Shown here: one piece after another, positions 17,101-23,328 of the stretch
Layout: the number at the start of each line of letters is the position of its first letter
Numbering within the stretch: the stretch's first letter is position 1
Source of the DNA: Myxococcota bacterium
GTDB taxonomy: Bacteria > Myxococcota_A > UBA796 > JAFGLY01
Length of the DNA stretch: 64,000 nucleotides
Direction: 5' to 3'
Assembly: GCA_024276675.1 (NCBI GenBank)
Contig: JAJRWT010000056.1
Location: 62,001 to 126,000, forward strand
The notes under the pieces: generated by a model
Told to the model about the DNA's origin: nothing
The model's database searches: none
Seen by the model: only the letters and a program-made list of their open reading frames with translations
Position numbers and translations under genes: made by a program

Positions 17101-18377
17101 TATCCCCCGCCGGCGACGTGAACGGCGACGGCATACCCGACATCCTCATTGGCGCCTACGGGGAAAGTACAACGGGTGAACACGCCGGCGCCGCCTACCT
17201 CCTCCACGGGCCGGTGAGCGGCGAGGTTTCTCTGTCGGATGCCGCCGCCAAGCTCACGGGCGAAGCCACATACGATTGGGCCGGTTACTGCGTGGCCGGC
17301 GACGGCGACATCAACGCCGACGGCTTCGACGACATACTGGTGGGGGCCTACAGACAGGATGCCGCGGCTGAAAACGCCGGCGCGGTCTACCTGCTCACGG
17401 GCCCTGTCACCGGTGAGTCCGGGCTGGATGGGGCCCATGCCATCCTGCTGGGAGAAGTGGAGACGGACAACGCCGGCTACTCGGTGGCCCTGGTGGACGA
17501 CATGAACCTCGACGGCTACGACGAACTGCTCATCGGAGCCATGAGAGAAGACTCCGCCGCCGACGGGGCCGGATGCGCCTACCTGGTCCTGGGGCCGGTG
17601 ACCGGTGAAATCTCTCTCTCCACTGCCAACGCCAAGCTGCTGGGAGAACACGAAAGCGACTCCGCCGGCAACGCCGTCACGGGAATCGGCGACTTCGACC
17701 AGGATGGCTACGGGGACCTGCTGGTGGGCGCCTACCAGAACGACGCCGGCGGCACCAAGTCGGGCTCTGCCTACGTGGTTTTTGGTCCGGTGACCGGCGA
17801 GATCAGCCTGGGGGACGCAGAAGCCAAGTTCTACGGGGAAGACACGCTCCACAGGGCGGCAATCAGCGTGGCATCCGCCGACGACATCAACAACGACGGT
17901 TACCCAGACATCCTCATAGGTGCCGACAGCGAAGACTTTGACAGCAGCGGCGCCGGCAGTGCCTACCTGGTCTTGGGGCCAGTCCTTGGTGAGCACAGCC
18001 TGGGCGAGGCAGACGCCAAGCTTGTGGGCGAAAACGAAGATGATTCCGCAGGGTACTCGGTCTCTTCGGCGGGTGACGTGGACGGCGACGGATACGCGGA
18101 CATAGTCGTCGGGGCGCCGGACTACGACGGCGGTTTCGACGACTCAGGAGCGGTCTACCTTGTCATGGGTCCTGTCTCCGGGAGGAACTACTTGAGCGAC
18201 AGCCAGTCCAGGATCACCGGTGAATGCGAATACTCGGCAACCGGATACTCGGTGGCACTCCTGGGCGACATGGACGGCGACGGTCTGGGCGATTTCCTCG
18301 TGGGGGCGCCGGGCGATGCCAGCACCGACACGGCCGCAGGTGCCGTCTACGTACTCGCGGGCTCCCTGTTCTACTGA
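8184..18377 (+). CDS. Giant secreted protein: PKD-like modules, 18 MopE repeats and four seven-bladed FG-GAP propellers
   Basis: 3397 aa. The N-terminus has a hydrophobic export signal (VFILSTALSLAPVQISC); the Cys after it lacks an ideal lipobox (Gln at -3). An ASPM/MSP-like Ig domain follows (about residues 64-175), then two PKD-like domains starting at EPVADAGP and EPPVALLS. From about residue 370, Cys/Asp-rich MopE-type repeats (W-Y-x-D-x-D-G-D-G-Y-G-D ... D-C-D-D ... D-N-D-C-D-G-x-x-D-E) alternate with blocks of FG-GAP blades. I count 28 blades in four blocks of exactly seven and 18 MopE repeats (5, 6, 6, 1). Each blade has a DxNxDGxxD calcium loop. No C-terminal anchor is visible. Probably a calcium-loaded surface or extracellular structural/adhesive protein. 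Its stop overlaps the convergent GH1 gene by 7 bp. The initiation signal at 8184 is weak. Confidence 0.9.
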   Translation: MRQTSPNHAVQPAVFILSTALSLAPVQISCMQGQGPTEISRTPPASPEVSTDTQATVLVPVTSDCPSLAIEPAELSIEGAAGRPVEAVLHITNDCHGTTDLLIYDLALHGSDSTISLASPPQLPLALSPGSQADIRIILKARARHISEAALSVLADDPERPAVMVPVYGAIPFAAPTKSEPVADAGPYQTISLGEEATVDGSSSYDPDGDFLLFHWTLERIPEASGLSHLHAISPDDEPVAYFTPDVEGDYRPRLRVFDGSSWSTDATTVAAVDSNEPPVALLSTGSAVPLAAEVTLDASDCYDPEGAELQYQWFLKPPPGSTTVLDSSTEPTSTLTPDIEGLYLVLLAVGDGVFTTTASTRYLAYDEDLDDDGIINAEDCDPEDPATGGASTWYLDADDDGYGDQYSSSESCDAPSGYVADSSDCDDGNAEINPGMDDDCLDGLDNDCDDAIDEGATWYLDVDDDGWGDPESWTESCDAPSGYVADSSDCDDGNAEINPSADELCDELDNDCDGEIDEAGAIDEYNWYPDGDGDGYGDPDSTTTSCHQPSGYVDNASDCDDSNASVHPGVDDDCSDGVDNDCDAYVDEGSTWYADTDGDGYGDPGVTETSCDQPSGYVLDSSDCDDLDASVHPGDGDDCYDDVDNDCDGEIDEGTTWYLDGDGDGWGLESSSSMECGEPSGYALLPGDCDDTDPAINPGAEELCTGLRGDKDLSEADAKLYGVASHEEAGSSLASAGDTNADGFDDLIVGAVGNDLGGIEAGAVYLLNGPLTGAFSLDLANATLLGESPYDHLGHGVSSAGDMNADGYADLLLGAPDEDWGGTAAGAAYVVLGPVSGETDLAGAHAKLVGEAALDLLGSSLAAAGDVNSDGYDDILLGAYLHDSDSCNVGAAYLVLGPVTGELDLSGADARMLGQHALDGLGFAVSTAGDMNADGYADLLLGAPDEDYGGPHAGAAYVLSGPLTGEVDLLEATAKLIGESSGDHAGYSVSTAGDKNDDGFDDIIVGAPGQDSAATDAGAAYLLLGPISGRVDLSESRAMLLGEYAGDQAGSSVSTAGDVNADGRADILVGAPWGGEAGSDTGMGYLLFGLLEGEIPLADADARFLGETYGDMLGTSVSSAGDLDGDGYDDLLFGASHDDEGGIDAGAAYLVLGSAFRQADEDCDGDVDEGRTWYEDADGDGYGNDETFYESCAELSGYVPSDGDCDDSDPDTNPDADEYCDDIDNDCDGEIDESDSMDSTTWYADADGDGHGDPDDYTPACDAPSGYVSDDSDCDDTNPDVNPDADEYCDDIDNDCDGEIDEDPLDGSTWYADTDGDGYGDPDDSEITCSTPTGRVEDNSDCDDSSASVHPGADEYCNDLDDDCDGEVDEDSLDESSWYSDADGDGYGDPDAPTTACDAPAGTVSDSTDCDDTEAAVHPGVTDDCDDSVDNDCDGEVDEGGTWYLDSDGDGFGSDDTTEIACDAPSGYVASSGDCDPGDPDVYPGAIEYCNGMDDDCDGTTDEGDSADAATWYQDADGDGYGDPGSALISCNMPSGYVADSTDCDDSDAGINPSASEVCNSVWGEFDLSSASAKILGETKDDYLGESLSAAGDVNADGYDDIIMGATGNDANGDCSGTSYLFLGPISGEMEATAADALLMGEADYDYAGASVSGAGDVNADGYDDIIIGAYKEDSAAPDSGAAYLVLGPLEGEQVLSDATAKMQAEYAYDFAGWSVSSAGDIDGDGYDDILVGAYGNDSAGSMSGAAYLVLGPMSGEFSLSEADVKLEGENSYDMSSYYLAGGGDLNGDGHPDLLIGAQGNDSAAEDAGAVYVQLGPMSADASLSSAHARIQGESAFDYAGNQLSWAGDVNADGYDDILVAAHLEDSAGENAGAAYLVLGPLSAGGDISLSQADAKLLGEAAGDSAGRAVASAGDVNVDGFDDILVGANGHDGVNADMGSAYLLLGPVTGQLHLRDAQVKMRGEASDDNTGAALAWAGDMDADGYGDFIISAFFESSNANEAGAVYLMLGSLLMDDSDEDCDGSTDDATDASTWYRDSDGDAWGTEEFALVSCIRPNGWVSDPSDCDDDDPTLNPDQDEVCDGLDNDCNGVTDDSSEAPYWFLDSDGDGFGDADYDIRSCDEPSGYVADPTDCDDSIAYTYPGADEYCDGIDNDCDDLVDESSSLDASTWFFDADGDGFGDILNWTRACYAPDGYVESSADCDDSDETVNPSVAELCGDGIDNDCDGEADPELIWYQDADGDGYGDESSSLATCEQPSGYVDDPDDCDDDDPDIHPGAGDDCYDLTDNDCDGETDEGDDWYQDADGDGYGDADIPVSSCDTPEDHVADSSDCDDSDGATHPLADEYCDGIDNDCDGVVDEDDAVDPITWYQDADGDGYGDAASTALACQQPDGYVEDSTDCDDSDTDINPAAVEICSLLQQDINVSATGISFTDERSSAWNEYAVSTAGDTDNDGYEDLVIGSDSAGIDDQGAFILFLGPITDAQSLSDAHAFILGETEDDHLGASVAWAGDTNADGHADLLLGAWGEDESGSMAGAAYLLTGPISADATLAGAGFKLVGETAGDAAGYEVAAAGDVNGDGRDDFLVGARYEDSGGGLAAGATYLVTGPVSADMDLSGARAKLLGEERYDYSGSALSSAGDLNDDGFQDLLIGAYGNDSADAGAGAVYVVYGPVTGELDLSTADARLLGESSGDAAGFSLASAGDMDADGHDDIVIGAYGEDSAGTNAGAVYVVLGPVSGESSLEAAEAKLTGENASDYAGWDLAAGGDANDDGYDDMIVGAPGLDSGETRVGAAYLVLAPVTGVSSLADAPARYTGDQESVYAGYSLSFVGDQNADGRDDFLMGYYSTSDGSFAAAHLLPGNEFYASDEDCDGEIDEDDASNALTWFADLDGDGYGDPDSSTSACYQPSGYVSDSTDCDDLEENTHPGAVEICGDFVDDDCDGRTVWDCDGSVATATLLGEANDDYAGANVSPAGDVNGDGIPDILIGAYGESTTGEHAGAAYLLHGPVSGEVSLSDAAAKLTGEATYDWAGYCVAGDGDINADGFDDILVGAYRQDAAAENAGAVYLLTGPVTGESGLDGAHAILLGEVETDNAGYSVALVDDMNLDGYDELLIGAMREDSAADGAGCAYLVLGPVTGEISLSTANAKLLGEHESDSAGNAVTGIGDFDQDGYGDLLVGAYQNDAGGTKSGSAYVVFGPVTGEISLGDAEAKFYGEDTLHRAAISVASADDINNDGYPDILIGADSEDFDSSGAGSAYLVLGPVLGEHSLGEADAKLVGENEDDSAGYSVSSAGDVDGDGYADIVVGAPDYDGGFDDSGAVYLVMGPVSGRNYLSDSQSRITGECEYSATGYSVALLGDMDGDGLGDFLVGAPGDASTDTAAGAVYVLAGSLFY
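9423..9488 (+). repeat. 66-bp perfect direct repeat, copy 1
   Basis: Identical to 9618-9683, offset 195 bp, within two adjacent MopE repeats. Identity at silent positions indicates recent duplication or gene conversion. Confidence 0.9.
9618..9683 (+). repeat. 66-bp perfect direct repeat, copy 2
   Basis: Second copy of the 9423-9488 segment. The flanking eight bases upstream also match apart from one base. Confidence 0.9.
10311..11652 (+). repeat. FG-GAP propeller 1 (7 blades)
   Basis: Seven blades with the pattern A-x-A-x-L-x-G-E ... G-D-x-N-x-D-G-x-x-D-x-L-x-G-A ... A-G-A-A-Y-L-x-x-G-P-x-x-G. Two blades share a 55-bp identical stretch (10589-10643 and 10974-11028). Confidence 0.85.
11653..12875 (+). 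repeat. MopE-type repeat block 2 (6 repeats)
   Basis: Begins with a half repeat, ADEDCDGDVDEG, that completes the one cut before propeller 1, and ends NPSASEVC before propeller 2. A 60-bp stretch is duplicated perfectly (11826-11885 and 12033-12092, offset 207 bp). Confidence 0.85.
12876..14225 (+). repeat. FG-GAP propeller 2 (7 blades)
   Basis: Seven blades, the first starting DLSSASAKILGE and the last ending near GAVYLMLGSLLM. Blade 4 (DLNGDGHPDLLIG) and blade 7 (DMDADGYGDFIIS) diverge most while keeping the Asp loop. Confidence 0.85.
14226..15435 (+). repeat. MopE-type repeat block 3 (6 repeats)
   Basis: Opens with the half repeat DSDEDCDGSTDD and closes at NPAAVEIC before propeller 3. 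The third repeat lacks the usual closing D-E (DGEADPEL). Confidence 0.85.
15436..16770 (+). repeat. FG-GAP propeller 3 (7 blades)
   Basis: Seven blades. The first is degenerate at its start (VSATGISFTDERSSAWNEY) and the seventh keeps the loop DQNADGRDD. Confidence 0.82.
16771..17034 (+). repeat. MopE-type repeat block 4 (half repeat plus one full repeat)
   Basis: ASDEDCDGEIDED completes the repeat cut before propeller 3, then one whole repeat ends DDDCDGRTVWDCDG. This last repeat is uninterrupted, so propeller 4 follows it instead of splitting it. Confidence 0.82.
17035..18374 (+). repeat. FG-GAP propeller 4 (7 blades), C-terminal
   Basis: Seven blades running to within a few residues of the end (AVYVLAGSLFY). 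In blades 3 and 5 the Gly-Asp before the loop is replaced by Asp-Asp (VDDMNLDG, ADDINNDG). Confidence 0.85.
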
Positions 18378-19801
18378 GACTGGTTGGTTGACCCGGTCTT
18401 TTCGCGGATGATCCGTGACAATTCCCGCGAGCCCCGGCGAAGGGTTCTCTTCTGGGTGACAAAGTCCGTGTGGAACAGGCCAAACTTCATGTCGTATCCT
18501 TCAGCCCATTCGAAGTTGTCCATCAAGGTCCAGTAGAAGTATCCCCTGACATCGCAACCGTCTTCCATGGCCCTGTACATGGAGTATAGATATCGCCTGA
18601 TGAACTGGGCACGTCGGTCGTCCCGGGAATCGGCGATACCGTTTTCGGTCACGTAGATGGGCACCCCCAGTGTGGAAACACGGTGCAGGGCGCGTTTGAA
18701 ACCCTCGGGGTAGATGGCATAGGGCATGTCCGTCATGGTATCGCCGGGTCTGGCCGCATAGGACACCGGGTTTCGGGGATTCAGCAGGAGTTTGACGTTC
18801 ACGTGCGAGTAGTAGTTGAGCCCTATGAAATCAAGGGAACCCATCACCTCCAGCTCCATGGTCTGTAGCTTCAGCACCCCGGGCAAGCTGAACTTGAAAG
18901 TTCCTGTCCGGAGATAGTGCAACGCCGCTTCGTTATAGAAGGCATCGCCCACGCGGGCCAACAGCCAATCGGGCAGGTACCAGCGACGATGGGGATCCAG
19001 TTGAAAGATGTTCTTCACCGCTCCGATGCTGGCGCTTTCACCTCCGGGAAGGTGTTTCAGGGCGTGGTAGGCCTTGGCATGGGCCAGGAGCAGGTTTCGC
19101 AGGACGTGGGCGGCCTGACCCGGATCCCGCCTGCCGGGTGGAAAAATGCCCATGAGATAGCCCATTGTGGCGAACACCGCCGGCTCGTTGACGGTACACC
19201 ACAGCCGCACGCTGCCCTGGTACTCGGAAAAGACACGTTCACAGAAGCGGACGAAATGAGGGATGTTTTCTTCTTTTTCGAAGGCCCCCAGCCGCTCGAA
19301 CCACAGGGGATGCGTGAAGTGATGAAGGGTTGCCATGGGCACGATGCCCCTGTCGTTCAAGGCGTCCAATACCTGGTGGTAATGATCCAGGGCGGCTTGG
19401 TCGAAGCGCCCCGGTCTCGGCTCGATCTTGCTCCATTCCAGGGAAAAGCGGTAGGCGCCGGCACCTGTCTGCCGGATCAAATCCAGGTCTTCCAGGAAGA
19501 GGTTCCAGTGGTCGCAGGCAGCACCGGAGTTCTGGCCGCCGGAAATACGCGGTGTTCCGTCGGGAGCGCTCTGCTTTTCCCATTGGCTCCAGTTGTTGTT
19601 GTCGCAGCCGCCTTCAACCTGGTGGGCCGAAGTAGCCACACCCCAGAGAAAGCCCTTGGGGAAACGAACCACCTCGGTATCTACCTTGGTCCAATCCAAC
19701 CTCGGCTCGGGGTAGCGCCGGTTCCAGCGTAGCAACAGCAGCAGGGAACCCAGGAAACCCACCAACAGAACGACCGAAAGGACCGATGCGACCACGAGCA
19801 T
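18371..19801 (-). CDS. Membrane-anchored GH1 beta-glycosidase
   Basis: 476 aa; ATG at 19801 with GGAGG seven bases upstream. Residues 1-27 form a hydrophobic N-terminal anchor (LVVASVLSVVLLVGFLGSLL), unusual for GH1 enzymes, which are normally soluble and cytoplasmic. FPKGFLWGVATSAHQVEGG is the GH1 N-terminal signature, TVNEP carries the acid/base Glu and YVTENGIAD the nucleophile Glu, and the terminal ENFEWAEGYDMKFGL block is also typical. It should hydrolyse beta-glucosides or beta-galactosides. It is the last gene of a three-gene operon with a transporter and a GH13 enzyme, 25 bp after GH13. Its stop overlaps the convergent giant gene by 7 bp. Confidence 0.93.
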   Translation of the reverse strand: MLVVASVLSVVLLVGFLGSLLLLLRWNRRYPEPRLDWTKVDTEVVRFPKGFLWGVATSAHQVEGGCDNNNWSQWEKQSAPDGTPRISGGQNSGAACDHWNLFLEDLDLIRQTGAGAYRFSLEWSKIEPRPGRFDQAALDHYHQVLDALNDRGIVPMATLHHFTHPLWFERLGAFEKEENIPHFVRFCERVFSEYQGSVRLWCTVNEPAVFATMGYLMGIFPPGRRDPGQAAHVLRNLLLAHAKAYHALKHLPGGESASIGAVKNIFQLDPHRRWYLPDWLLARVGDAFYNEAALHYLRTGTFKFSLPGVLKLQTMELEVMGSLDFIGLNYYSHVNVKLLLNPRNPVSYAARPGDTMTDMPYAIYPEGFKRALHRVSTLGVPIYVTENGIADSRDDRRAQFIRRYLYSMYRAMEDGCDVRGYFYWTLMDNFEWAEGYDMKFGLFHTDFVTQKRTLRRGSRELSRIIREKTGSTNQSQ

Positions 19802-19826
19802 GGCTCAACCTCCGTCGTTGGTGTTG

Positions 19827-21533
19827 TCAGCGACCCGCCAGGATCACCTCGAAGGGGAACAACCAGACCAGCCCCGGACGCAGCGGACCGCCGGCATCCC
19901 GGTGTGTGGAGAAAAGCAGAGTATAGGGTTGGGATCCCGTGTACTTCACCGTTTGCACCTGGTGGGACAGGTTGCAGATAACAGTTACCTCGTGGAGTTG
20001 GTTGGCCGCATACTCGGACCCCGGGGAGTCGCTTGCCGGTCCCCGGATCGGGATTCTGCGCCGGTAGGCCAACACCGAAGGCTGGTCCAGGTCCAGTATC
20101 TCGAAGTCCCCGTACCTCAAGGCCGGCGTACGCTTTCTCAACCAGATGAGCCGCCGATACGTGTTCCAGAGGGATTGAGGATCCTGCCGCTGGGCTTCCA
20201 GGTTGGTATTCCTATAGTCGGGGTTCACAGGCAGCCATGGCTTGACCGGGGAAAAACCGGCGTTGCTGGATTCGTCCCATTGCATGGGGGTTCGGCAACC
20301 GTCCCTGCCCTTGTGCACCGGCCAGAAACGACGCCCCACGGGATCACGCAACTGCCTGCGGGGAATGCGGGATTCGGTCATGCCGATCTCTTCGCCGTAG
20401 TACAGAAACGGCGTGCCCTTCAGGGTGAGCAGAAGAGCGGCCGCCACCTTGGCTCTTGCCACGGCATCTCCAGGCCCTGTGTAGCGGGAAAGGTGCCTGG
20501 GAAAGTCGTGGTTGCTCATCACCCAGGTGGGCCAGGCGCCCTCGGGGAGAGCGGCGTACCAGTCCAGAATGGCCTGGCGAATCCGTGAGGGCTTCCAGGG
20601 CGCACGAAGGAGCTGGAAGTTGAACGCAAGGTGCAAGGCGTCCAGTCGCGGGCCGTAGTAGTCGGCTGCATTCTTGTAGGTTCCCGTTTCGTCCAGAGTT
20701 TCGCCCACCAGGACCCGCTCACCATGGGAATCCACCAGTTGGCGCATCTCGCGAAGGACATCCAGCAGCTCGGGCCGATCCCGGTCATAGACATGCCGCT
20801 GCCCCATGTAGCGGTAGAAGAGACCGAGACCTGATGCCCTGTGGGGGTTGTCGCGGAGCTGCTGGTCTTTGAAGTAGCAGTTGTAGACATCCAGACGGAA
20901 GCCGTCCACACCCCGATCCAGCCAGAAACGCATGACATCGAAAACGGCCGCCCTCAAGCGGGGATTCCGCCAGTTGAGATCCGGCTGCTCCTTGAGAAAC
21001 GAGTGGAGGTAGTACTCGCCCGTGTTCTCGTCCAGGGTCCAGGCCGAGTCACCGAAGACCGAGACCCAGTTGTTGGGAGGCCGACCCTTGCGGCCCTTGC
21101 TCCATATGTACCAGTCGCGCCGGGGGTTGTTCCGGGAGGAACGGGACTCACGAAACCACGGATGTTGCTCGGAACTGTGGTTGAGCACCAGGTCCATGAT
21201 CACCCGGACACCACGCTCATGGGCCTCACGGAGCAGGCGATCGAAGGTGGGCAAATCACCGAACAGAGCGTCGATGCCGGTGTAGTCGGATACGTCGTAT
21301 CCGAAGTCTTCCTGGGGTGATGGGTAGATGGGCGTCAGCCACAGCGCATCGACGCCCAGAGAGGCATCGGTACCGTCGTTGAGGATGTCCAGCCGGTCGA
21401 TGATTCCCTGGATGTCGCCCACACCATCCCCGTTGGAATCCATGAAGCTCCTGGTGTAGACCTGGTATACGACGGCGGTCTGCCACCAGGGCTGGCCGTG
21501 GGCAGCCGGGTCGGCTCTTGTATGGCTCGTCAT
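19827..21533 (-). CDS. GH13 alpha-glucosidase / oligo-1,6-glucosidase-like hydrolase
   Basis: About 568 aa. The second ATG (21533) is preferred because GGGGAG lies five bases upstream; the ATG at 21551 is poorly served. WWQTAVVYQVYTRSF is the family opening. Catalytic residues: nucleophile D215 in DGFRLDVYN, acid/base E278 in VLVGETLDE, and transition-state stabiliser D343 in MSNHDFPR. LVLNHSSEQHPWF is conserved region I. It cleaves alpha-glucosidic bonds of short oligosaccharides; alternative activities in the same family include trehalose or sucrose hydrolysis or isomerisation. No signal peptide is evident, so it acts on imported sugars. It sits between the MFS transporter gene (42 bp upstream) and GH1. 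Confidence 0.92.
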   Translation of the reverse strand: MTSHTRADPAAHGQPWWQTAVVYQVYTRSFMDSNGDGVGDIQGIIDRLDILNDGTDASLGVDALWLTPIYPSPQEDFGYDVSDYTGIDALFGDLPTFDRLLREAHERGVRVIMDLVLNHSSEQHPWFRESRSSRNNPRRDWYIWSKGRKGRPPNNWVSVFGDSAWTLDENTGEYYLHSFLKEQPDLNWRNPRLRAAVFDVMRFWLDRGVDGFRLDVYNCYFKDQQLRDNPHRASGLGLFYRYMGQRHVYDRDRPELLDVLREMRQLVDSHGERVLVGETLDETGTYKNAADYYGPRLDALHLAFNFQLLRAPWKPSRIRQAILDWYAALPEGAWPTWVMSNHDFPRHLSRYTGPGDAVARAKVAAALLLTLKGTPFLYYGEEIGMTESRIPRRQLRDPVGRRFWPVHKGRDGCRTPMQWDESSNAGFSPVKPWLPVNPDYRNTNLEAQRQDPQSLWNTYRRLIWLRKRTPALRYGDFEILDLDQPSVLAYRRRIPIRGPASDSPGSEYAANQLHEVTVICNLSHQVQTVKYTGSQPYTLLFSTHRDAGGPLRPGLVWLFPFEVILAGR

Positions 21534-21575
21534 GGGTACTCCCCGCTCCATGGAGAACTGCCTCGTTCCTGCCCA

Positions 21576-23012
21576 TTATTTCTTTCCGGCCCTGCTGGCA
21601 GGCTCCAGGTCCGCGCCCTTGGTGAGCCAGCCCGAAAAGACGATGGCCAGCAGTGGTCCCAGTATGGCCCAGAAAAACAGCAGCAACCACATGGCCTCGG
21701 GTGAATCCCAGAAAGCCAGGCCCCCGGCGGCGATCTTCTGGCCGGTGCCTTCGGGGCACCATCGCACCAGCATGTGACCGCTCATGATTCCAACGGTGGT
21801 CTTGGCAAAAAACCACGGCATCATGCTCATTCCCAGGTAGCTGCCTTCCTGCCCCGTGGGCGCGATGGCGGCGGTGTACTCATTGAGCTTGGGGCTCCAG
21901 ATGACCTCGCCCAGGCTCAAAAGGATCAACATGGCCAGGGACATGCGGAAGTAGCCGACAGCCATGTCGGAACTGAACCACTGCCAGGGCAGAACCAACA
22001 TGATCAGCGAAAATGAGCTGATGATTGCGCCGAACACCAGCATCTTGAAAACGTTGAACTTGTTTGCCAGGGGAATGAACAGGATGAGCCCAACAACGAT
22101 GAGGATTGGATTGACTGCCTGGAGAAAGCCCATCTCCACGTCTTCCCCGATGATCCGGATCCAGTACTTGGGCATGAGCAGGTACATGTAGGTAAAGACA
22201 GCCCGAACTCCCAGAAATGCCACCATGAGAACGATGAAACGCCAGAAGGCCGACTCACGCACCACGCTGGTGAAGATCTCCCAGGCGCTCTTCGTGGGGA
22301 GCTTGTTGCCCGCCGAGTCGGTGGGTTCTTCGGGCTCATCCTCGACTCCGTGCTCCCTGGTGATGAGGAACAGGGCCGTGAGGATGGACAGCACACCGGA
22401 AAGAACGCCGAACGCAAAGATGTAGCTGTTGTCGATCTGGAGGCGCAGACGCACCACGTCTATGAGCAGGCCGCCCACGACGCCGCCCAGGTTCATTATC
22501 AGGTACCACAGGTTGAAGGAGGCTGATCGGCTCCGCCTGCTGCTGAAGCGCTTGTTTGCCGCCTGGAACACGGTGATGGTCATGGCCAGGCCGGGGGCCG
22601 TGAGCACGAGAAACAACACCACCAGCCACATCCTGTACGGGGCATCGGTCCAGAGCCCCAACACCAGCAGCCCCCCCCTCGATATGAGTTGGACGAAGAT
22701 AGCCAGCAACACGGATCTTCGGATACCAAGGGAGTCGGTGAAGAACCCGCTGAAGATCAAGGAGATTGTGACCAGGCTGGTGAAGCCCGTGATGATGTAG
22801 CCAGCGTGTACGTCGTTCCAGCCGATGTTGCTGGTGAGGAATACCGTGACTATGGCGATGAGCGAGAAGTAAGCGGCCGAGTCAAGGAAGTTGACTATCT
22901 GGATCGCCCAGTACTCCCTTGGGTTGTCACGCAACACGCCAAAATCGAGAAAATACTGCTTTATCGCCTGAATAGCGTTGCCCTGCTGTGCCTTGTCCAC
23001 GCTGGACTCCAT
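21576..23012 (-). CDS. MFS transporter, probably for sugar
   Basis: About 478 aa with roughly 12 hydrophobic segments. The ATG at 23012 has GGAG upstream and removes a 51-residue polar, Cys-containing extension of the frame. The first segment follows EYWAIQIVNFLDSAAYFSL, and the loop FTDSLGIRRSVLLA is the conserved MFS motif between helices 2 and 3. The central charged loop (EHGVEDEPEEPTDSAGNKLP) divides two six-helix halves. It leads an operon with GH13 and GH1, so a di- or oligosaccharide substrate is likely, but peptide or nucleoside transport cannot be excluded because the POT/NHS families look similar. Confidence 0.85.
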   Translation of the reverse strand: MESSVDKAQQGNAIQAIKQYFLDFGVLRDNPREYWAIQIVNFLDSAAYFSLIAIVTVFLTSNIGWNDVHAGYIITGFTSLVTISLIFSGFFTDSLGIRRSVLLAIFVQLISRGGLLVLGLWTDAPYRMWLVVLFLVLTAPGLAMTITVFQAANKRFSSRRSRSASFNLWYLIMNLGGVVGGLLIDVVRLRLQIDNSYIFAFGVLSGVLSILTALFLITREHGVEDEPEEPTDSAGNKLPTKSAWEIFTSVVRESAFWRFIVLMVAFLGVRAVFTYMYLLMPKYWIRIIGEDVEMGFLQAVNPILIVVGLILFIPLANKFNVFKMLVFGAIISSFSLIMLVLPWQWFSSDMAVGYFRMSLAMLILLSLGEVIWSPKLNEYTAAIAPTGQEGSYLGMSMMPWFFAKTTVGIMSGHMLVRWCPEGTGQKIAAGGLAFWDSPEAMWLLLFFWAILGPLLAIVFSGWLTKGADLEPASRAGKK

Positions 23013-23328
23013 TTCAACTCCACGAAAGACGGCGTGCTGCACACCCATACAAGAATACCGACGGACCCACGAACTGCGCTGTTCCGGATCTTCAACACAT
23101 AGCCCGCCACCACGGCCATGACCGAAAAAAGCTCTCCCCTTCCCGGATTGGGAGACGATGAACAAGAAAATGAATTGGACTACCTGGCAAGAATACGTGA
23201 ATGTTGTCGGTTCCCATCAGGAAACAATTGAAAGACACGCAGATGTCGGGAATATAGGGAACAGTATCTGCCACTTGTCCGTCACGTCTCCGCTCGCCGT
23301 CCTCAATCCCATTTCGAAAGGCTCCCAC

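Noticed and set aside
16080..17996. 638-codon open frame on the minus strand inside the giant gene
   Set aside because: It is the mirror of Asp/Gly/Ala codons in the repeats; its product is a Val/Gly/Asp pseudo-repeat with no initiation signal. Similar mirrors at 12807-14045 and 14592-15740 are dismissed for the same reason.
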